This document shows, piece after piece, positions 59,250 through 64,000 of a stretch of DNA of 64,000 nucleotides; within the stretch, counting starts at the first letter, position 1, and each line of letters begins with the position of its first letter. Source of the DNA: Alphaproteobacteria bacterium. GTDB lineage: Bacteria > Pseudomonadota > Alphaproteobacteria > Micropepsales > Micropepsaceae. A program made the position numbers and the translations under genes. The stretch lies in assembly GCA_021325375.1 (NCBI GenBank), contig JAJPHG010000020.1, positions 1-64,000 of the forward strand, in the 5' to 3' direction. The notes beneath the pieces were generated by a model. That model did no database searches. It was not told the DNA's origin and saw nothing but the letters and a program-made list of their open reading frames with translations.

Positions 59250-60557
59250 ATGAAAATCGTCGGCGGCAGATGGTCCAACTGGTCGGGCGGCGTGACCTGC
59301 AAGCCGCGCAAGATCGTGGCGCCCAAAGACGAGGTGGAACTCGCAGCCGCCGTGCGGCAGGCCGAAGGGCCCGTCCGCGCACCCGGCACCGGGCACTCCT
59401 TTACGCCGTTGAATGCGAGCGAAGGCGGCGTTCTGATCGATCTGGCAGCCTTTAAAGGCCTGAAGAGCACCGATGCCGAACGCCGGACGGCGAGGCTCTC
59501 GGCGGCCACGCCGCTGTGGCAGGTGGGTCCGCTTCTGTATGAGAAGGGCCTCGGTCTCAAGAACATGGGCGACATCGACCGCCAGACCCTGGCCGGCGTC
59601 GTCGGCACCGGCACGCACGGCACGGGACGCGCGCTGAAGAATTTCTCCGCCGAAGTCGCCGGCTTCCGCATGGTGCTCGCGAGCGGTGAGGTCGTGGAAT
59701 GCTCGCCGTCGGTCAATCCCGACATCTTCGCTGCGGGGCGGACGTCGCTCGGCGCGCTCGGCGTGATGACCGAGATCACGATGAGCGTGCGTCCGGCCTA
59801 CAAGCTGATCGAGGACAATTTCCTTCTTCCCATCGACGAGCTGTTCCGGCGTCTCGACGAACTGGTCGCGGCCAACCGGCATTTCGAGTTCTTCTGGTTT
59901 CCCTATGCCGACGTCGCGGTCTGCAAGTCGCTGAACGAAACCGACCAGCCGGCGCCCGAGCCGCGCACGGCCGAGCAGATGTACGAGCGCGGCGAGCAGG
60001 GCAGCGCCGATCAGCGTGCCTTCGGCGCGATCAACGAAGTGCTGCCCTACGCGCCGTTCCTGCTGAAGCAGGCGCACAAGCTGTTCTCTCAGCTCATGCC
60101 GGGCACGGGGAAGGTGCGCTGGAGCCACGAGATATTCCCGAGTCCGCGCACGACGCGCTTCAACGAGATGGAATACGCGCTGCCCTACGCCAATGGGCCG
60201 GATGCGCTGCGCGAAGTCGTGGAAACGATCCGCAAGAGGCGGATAAACACCGGCTTTCCCATCGAATACCGCAGCGTCGCGGCGGACGACGTCTGGATGA
60301 GTCCATTTTACGGGCGCGAAAGCGCCACAATTGCGGTGCACCAATATCACCGCGTCGACACCGGCCGGCTGTTCGACGCCTGCGAAGCGATCTTCCGCAG
60401 CCATCAGGGCCGGCCGCATTGGGGCAAACGCCATTCGCGCACCGCGCAAGAGCTTTGCGGACTTTATCCCAAGTTCGAGGAATTCCGTGCCATTCGGCGC
60501 CGGCTCGATCCTACGGCCAAGTTCCTCAACCCGCATTTGCGCGCTATGTTCGAGTAG
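59250..60557 (+). CDS. FAD-linked sugar-lactone oxidase (VAO family)
   Basis: 435 aa. N-terminal FAD-binding PCMH domain with VRAPGTGHSFTPL (the His is the usual site of covalent FAD) and GVVGTGTHGTG; C-terminal ALO domain ending GRPHWGKRHSRTAQEL and RRLDPTAKFLNPHL. Matches L-gulono/D-arabinono-1,4-lactone oxidase-type enzymes, which oxidise sugar lactones. The exact sugar is unknown. An ATG at 59196 is possible; the ATG at 59250 is chosen because family members begin just before the NWSG segment. Confidence 0.88.
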   Translation: MKIVGGRWSNWSGGVTCKPRKIVAPKDEVELAAAVRQAEGPVRAPGTGHSFTPLNASEGGVLIDLAAFKGLKSTDAERRTARLSAATPLWQVGPLLYEKGLGLKNMGDIDRQTLAGVVGTGTHGTGRALKNFSAEVAGFRMVLASGEVVECSPSVNPDIFAAGRTSLGALGVMTEITMSVRPAYKLIEDNFLLPIDELFRRLDELVAANRHFEFFWFPYADVAVCKSLNETDQPAPEPRTAEQMYERGEQGSADQRAFGAINEVLPYAPFLLKQAHKLFSQLMPGTGKVRWSHEIFPSPRTTRFNEMEYALPYANGPDALREVVETIRKRRINTGFPIEYRSVAADDVWMSPFYGRESATIAVHQYHRVDTGRLFDACEAIFRSHQGRPHWGKRHSRTAQELCGLYPKFEEFRAIRRRLDPTAKFLNPHLRAMFE

Positions 60558-60578
60558 GAGCGTAGCGCCGGGGGTGTG

Positions 60579-60803
60579 ATGCGAAAGCGGATCAAATTCG
60601 GACTGTTCGTCGCGCTCGGCGCGATGCTCGTGCTTTTGTTCACGAGCGAGAACTGGCTGCTCGCGGCGGTCGTCGGCATGGGATTGGGCGCGATCACGTT
60701 CCTCTTCGTGCACGCCTATCCGAACGACATCGCGCCGCCCGCCGACCGCCGCCATGAGAACACCGTGCGCCGGCGCAGCGCTCAGCGCGAGACCTTGCGA
60801 TAG
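60579..60803 (+). CDS. Small two-helix membrane protein
   Basis: 74 aa with two hydrophobic segments ([15 protein letters not shown] and [18 protein letters not shown]) and a basic tail. No family recognised. It lies 21 nt after the lactone oxidase and is probably co-transcribed; its last 22 nt overlap hisI on the other strand. Confidence 0.65.
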   Translation: MRKRIKFGLFVALGAMLVLLFTSENWLLAAVVGMGLGAITFLFVHAYPNDIAPPADRRHENTVRRRSAQRETLR

Positions 60804-61126
60804 AAGCAGCTCGGCGCGCCCGTATGGCAGGCGGGTCCGGTCTGGTCGACCTTCAGCAGCAGCGTGTCGCCGTCGCAGTCTATCCATGCTTCGACGAGGC
60901 GTTGTGTGTGGCCGGAGGTCTCGCCCTTGCGCCAGATCTGTCGGCGCGAGCGGGACCAGTAGGTGATCTCGCCCGTCGCAAGTGTCTGTTCGAGCGTCTC
61001 GCGGTTCATCCACGCCATCATCAGCACCTCTCCCGTCGCAGCGCTCTGCGCGATGACGGGAACCAGGCCGTCTTCGTTGAAGGAGACGAAGGCGAGGAAC
61101 GCCTCGCTCGCAAGCACATCCGTCAC
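60782..61126 (-). CDS. hisI: Phosphoribosyl-AMP cyclohydrolase
   Basis: Histidine biosynthesis: opens the adenine ring of phosphoribosyl-AMP. 114 aa, stand-alone His[31 protein letters not shown], the zinc/magnesium site DCDGD and [15 protein letters not shown] are all present. GTG start inside the metC stop (GTGA), so it is coupled to metC. Confidence 0.95.
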   Translation of the reverse strand: MTDVLASEAFLAFVSFNEDGLVPVIAQSAATGEVLMMAWMNRETLEQTLATGEITYWSRSRRQIWRKGETSGHTQRLVEAWIDCDGDTLLLKVDQTGPACHTGAPSCFYRKVSR

Positions 61127-62280
61127 GACGCGGCTCTCATGCGCGCGAAGCCGGCCTCTAGATCGGCGATGAGGTCGTCGGCGTCCTCGAGACCGGCGTG
61201 AAGCCGTATCAGAGGACCGGCAACAGCGAACTTCGTCGCGGTGCGCTTGAACTCGGCCGGAATGACGAGGCTTTCGAACCCGCCCCAGGAATAACCCAGC
61301 CCGAAGTGGTGGAAACCATTGAAGAACGCGCTCAACGCCGCACTACCAACAGGTTTGAGCTCCACGCCGAAGAGACCGGACGATCCTTTGAAGTCGCGCT
61401 TCCAGATCGCGTGCCCCGGATCGCTTTCGAGCGCGGGATAGAGCACGCGCGTCACCTCCGGCCGCGTCTGCAGCCAGTGCGTGAGCTTGAGCGCGCTCTC
61501 CTGATGGCGCCTGAGCCGGATCGGCAGCGTGCGCACGCCGCGCAGGGACAGGTAGGTGTCGTCGCCGCCGAGGAACAGGCCGGTGTCGCCGTAGAATGCC
61601 TCGAGACGCTTGGCGTGATCTTCATTCGCCGTGATCGTGCCCACCATGACGTCCGCATGTCCGCCGATATATTTCGTGCCGGACATGATCGACAGATCGA
61701 CGCCGTGGTCGAGCGCGCGGAAGAGGACCGGCGTCGCCCAGGTGTTGTCGAGCAGCACGGAAATGCCGCGCGCATGCGCCGCGGCGGCGATCGCGGGAAT
61801 GTCCTGTACTTCGAAGGTCAGCGAGCCCGGGCTCTCGCAATAGACCGCGCGTGTGTTGTGCCGGAACAGGCTAGCGATTTCGTCGCCGATCAGCGGATCG
61901 TAGTATTGCGTCTCGATGCCGAAGCGCTTGAGCGTCTTGTCGCAGAAATGCCTTGTCGGTCCATAGCAGCTGTCCGTCATCAGCAGATGATCGCCGGCGC
62001 CGCAGACGGCGAGTATCGCCGTCGTGATGGCGTTCAGCCCCGACGGCACGGCGACGCAGCGTACGCCGCCTTCGAGCGCCTCGATCGCGCTCTCGAAGCT
62101 GCGGCTCGACGGCGTCCCGCGGCGGCCGTACTTGTAGGGAAGCTGCTCGCCCTTGAGCGACTCCAGGCTCGGATGCAGGATCGTCGAGGTGCGGTAGACG
62201 GGCGTGTTGACGGCGCCGAAATGCTCGGCGGTCATGCGCCCGGCCGAAACCGCGATCGTTTCAGGCTTGTCCTTACCCAC
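61123..62280 (-). CDS. metC: Cystathionine beta-lyase-type PLP enzyme
   Basis: 385 aa. Cys/Met-metabolism PLP family: [39 protein letters not shown], and the PLP lysine Lys203 in [28 protein letters not shown] near the C-terminus fits cystathionine beta-lyase (homocysteine, pyruvate and ammonia from cystathionine). The start is the GTG at 62280, 2 nt after the peptide transporter stop; translation is likely coupled. The frame stays open upstream but overlaps the transporter gene. Confidence 0.9.
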   Translation of the reverse strand: MGKDKPETIAVSAGRMTAEHFGAVNTPVYRTSTILHPSLESLKGEQLPYKYGRRGTPSSRSFESAIEALEGGVRCVAVPSGLNAITTAILAVCGAGDHLLMTDSCYGPTRHFCDKTLKRFGIETQYYDPLIGDEIASLFRHNTRAVYCESPGSLTFEVQDIPAIAAAAHARGISVLLDNTWATPVLFRALDHGVDLSIMSGTKYIGGHADVMVGTITANEDHAKRLEAFYGDTGLFLGGDDTYLSLRGVRTLPIRLRRHQESALKLTHWLQTRPEVTRVLYPALESDPGHAIWKRDFKGSSGLFGVELKPVGSAALSAFFNGFHHFGLGYSWGGFESLVIPAEFKRTATKFAVAGPLIRLHAGLEDADDLIADLEAGFARMRAAS

Positions 62281-62282
62281 GG

Positions 62283-63722
62283 CTAGATCTGGGGCTCCAC
62301 GGCTGGTGGCATCGGCTTTTGCGGCTTGGACTCCAGCGTCGCTCGCAAGGGCCTTTCGAACGCCCATGTGACCAGGGACGCGATCAGGGCAAGGCCGGCG
62401 CAGAGCAGGAAGAAGCTCACCTTGTCCATGCGGCTGAAATAGCTGCCGACATAACCCTGGAGCTGGTTGCCGGTGAAGCTGGTGATGAACCACAGCCCCA
62501 TCATCGCCGAAAGGATCTGCGGCGGCGCGACGCGCGCGACCAGCGCCAGACCGATCGGCGAAACATAGAGCTCTCCCAGCGTGATGACGGCGAAGAAGAA
62601 CAGCAGCCACAGCCAGCTTGCATGTCCCGCGGGGCCGGTGACGAAGGCGGCCGCGGCCATGACCACATAGGACAGGGCGAGGAAAAGGTTGCCCAGCGCC
62701 ATCTTGGTGACCGTCGACGGCTCCTTGGCGCGCTTGGCCTGTCTTGTCCAGAACATCACGACGAGCGGCGTGAACGCGAAGATCATGAAGGGATTGAAGG
62801 ACTGGAACCAGGTGACGGGGATTTCCCAATTGATGATTCCGGGGATCAGATGGCGGTTGGTGAACTGCTCCGCCCAAAGGCTGATCGTGTTGCCCTGCTG
62901 CTCATAGACCGCCCAGAACAGGGTTGTGGGAAAGCACAGCAGGATGAGAGCGACGACCGCTTTCCAGTCCTGTCCGGTCAGCGGCTTCTTTTCCTCGGTC
63001 TTGTTCTGCAGCCGCGCGATGCGATCCTTCGGCAGCGTGCGCAGCGCGACCAGATAGACGAGCAGGCCGATCACCATGCCCACGCCGGCGGCGAAGAAGC
63101 CCCATTTGTAGCCGTAGGTCGGGTCCTCGGCGAGGCTGCCGCAGATCAGCGGCGAGAAGAACGCGCCGACATTGATGCCGACATAGAAGATCGAATAGGC
63201 CCGGTCGATGCGCGCGTCGCCGGGCTGGTAGAGGTTGCCGACCTGCGTCGAGATGTTCGGCTTGAAGAAGCCGTTGCCGATGATGAGCAGCGCAAGGCCC
63301 ACGAACAGCAGGGGCGGCGACATCAGAGCGAACTCGCCGATCGCCATGATCACCCCGCCCACGATCACGCTGTAGCGCTGGCCGAGCCAGCGGTCGGCGA
63401 TCATGCCGCCGAAGAACGGCGTCAAGTACACGAATGCCGTGTAGTTGCCGTAGATGATCGAGGACATCGGCTGAACCGCTAGCGGATGGCCGCCATTGAA
63501 CACGGTCTCGAAGAAGCTCTTCATCGCGTGATAGCCGACGACGCCGTCGACGGTGGGATGCAGCAGCAGAACGTTCGTCAGGTAGAGGACGAGGATGGCG
63601 CGCATGCCGTAATAGGAAAAGCGCTCTGCCATCTCGGTCGTGAACAGGTAGGTCAGCCCGCGCGGATGGCCGAACAATTGCGCCTGCGGACGCGCCACGG
63701 CGCCGGCCTGATCAGATGCCAT
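62283..63722 (-). CDS. Proton-dependent oligopeptide transporter (POT/PTR family)
   Basis: 479 aa, about 14 membrane helices. The POT signature EMAERFSYYG carries Glu30, Glu33 and Arg34 of the ExxER proton-coupling motif; GNGFFKPNISTQVG and FVYLTPFFGGMIAD are further family marks. It imports di- and tripeptides with protons. It is the first gene of a transporter-metC-hisI unit in which peptide-derived sulfur amino acids could be used, an inference from order. Confidence 0.94.
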   Translation of the reverse strand: MASDQAGAVARPQAQLFGHPRGLTYLFTTEMAERFSYYGMRAILVLYLTNVLLLHPTVDGVVGYHAMKSFFETVFNGGHPLAVQPMSSIIYGNYTAFVYLTPFFGGMIADRWLGQRYSVIVGGVIMAIGEFALMSPPLLFVGLALLIIGNGFFKPNISTQVGNLYQPGDARIDRAYSIFYVGINVGAFFSPLICGSLAEDPTYGYKWGFFAAGVGMVIGLLVYLVALRTLPKDRIARLQNKTEEKKPLTGQDWKAVVALILLCFPTTLFWAVYEQQGNTISLWAEQFTNRHLIPGIINWEIPVTWFQSFNPFMIFAFTPLVVMFWTRQAKRAKEPSTVTKMALGNLFLALSYVVMAAAAFVTGPAGHASWLWLLFFFAVITLGELYVSPIGLALVARVAPPQILSAMMGLWFITSFTGNQLQGYVGSYFSRMDKVSFFLLCAGLALIASLVTWAFERPLRATLESKPQKPMPPAVEPQI

Positions 63723-63790
63723 CCCCCAACTCCTTTTTTGTTCTCACGGCGCGCGGACTTTGCCCTTTCCGCGCAGGGAAGGAAATGGGG

Positions 63791-64000
63791 TCAAGGCAAT
63801 TCGATGTAACGGTCCTCGCGGGAGTAGGGGACGAACCCGATGCGCTGGTAGAGGGGCAGGGCGCGCTGATGGTCGAGCGTGCAGGTGTTGATGAGCAGGC
63901 TCGAGATCGGCTTCGACCACGCGATCGACACGGCGTGATAGAGGAAGAAATAGCCCAGCCGCCTGCCGACGTAGTCCGGCATCAGGCCGAAATAGGCGAG
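63791..64000 (-). CDS. GNAT-family acetyltransferase (N-terminus beyond the window)
   Basis: Last 69 residues of a GNAT protein; the frame stays open to the window edge. YFGLMPDYVGRRLGYFFLYH is the acetyl-CoA-binding motif A (Q/R-x2-G-x-G/A type), followed by NTCTLDHQRALPLYQRIGFVPY, the motif B helix and the closing YxRxGF strand. Substrate unknown. Confidence 0.85.
   Translation of the reverse strand, partial: LAYFGLMPDYVGRRLGYFFLYHAVSIAWSKPISSLLINTCTLDHQRALPLYQRIGFVPYSREDRYIELP

Noticed and set aside
62281..62877. N-terminal extension of metC
   Set aside because: It overlaps the peptide transporter in another frame; the GTG at 62280 just after the transporter stop gives the normal family length.

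Overview
The window is GC-rich, gene-dense bacterial chromosome, most likely from an alphaproteobacterium. Supporting features are a small NDUFS4-type complex I subunit gene, the order homoserine dehydrogenase - glpX - recJ, a class I PHA synthase divergent from an OmpA-like lipoprotein, CO-dehydrogenase-type (cox) genes and a double cold-shock protein. Four secreted GloVer-repeat proteins point towards a soil lineage such as Micropepsales/Rhizomicrobium, but that is a guess. No rRNA, transposase, integrase, phage structural operon or CRISPR array was seen.

Layout. 0-8 kb: phosphate uptake (DUF47-Pit), Nudix, cupin, a TonB receptor with a Fur-like operator, and a three-gene HU-like operon. 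8-20 kb: sedolisin protease, PAS and sulfotransferase genes, a secreted beta-propeller, argC, an FMN protein, a methyltransferase and a serine hydrolase whose signal peptide contains a palindromic repeat. 20-29 kb: PHA synthase with two small conserved genes, OmpA lipoprotein, hom-glpX-recJ and tRNA-Glu. 29-40 kb: an island of exported proteins comprising a GloVer protein, a probable Tat-exported repeat protein, a VWD/C8 protein, three tandem paralogues each built of three phage-fibre-like modules, a beta-helix protein and a DUF3617 protein. 40-48 kb: Sir2, a ClpP-like protein with an altered triad, two GloVer proteins, GH13 glucosidase, a NifU-like scaffold and a molybdenum-cofactor fusion protein. 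48-56 kb: a two-component system divergent from an EF-hand protein, XdhC, a lipoprotein and coxG-coxS-coxM without coxL. 56-64 kb: double cold-shock protein, DUF192, two tRNAs, complex I subunit, a divergent SRAP protein, a sugar-lactone oxidase, hisI, metC, a peptide transporter and the end of a GNAT gene.

Shared themes. Many genes are translationally coupled through 1-7 nt overlaps. The molybdenum hydroxylase functions (MocA/MoeA fusion, XdhC, CoxM, CoxS, CoxG) form a dispersed but coherent set that lacks its catalytic subunit here. Secreted repeat proteins take up an unusually large share of the coding capacity. At least four palindromic repeat families lie between genes. One family (about 110-140 bp) has four full copies plus two remnants; one copy is inside a coding region and one remnant supplies a stop codon.
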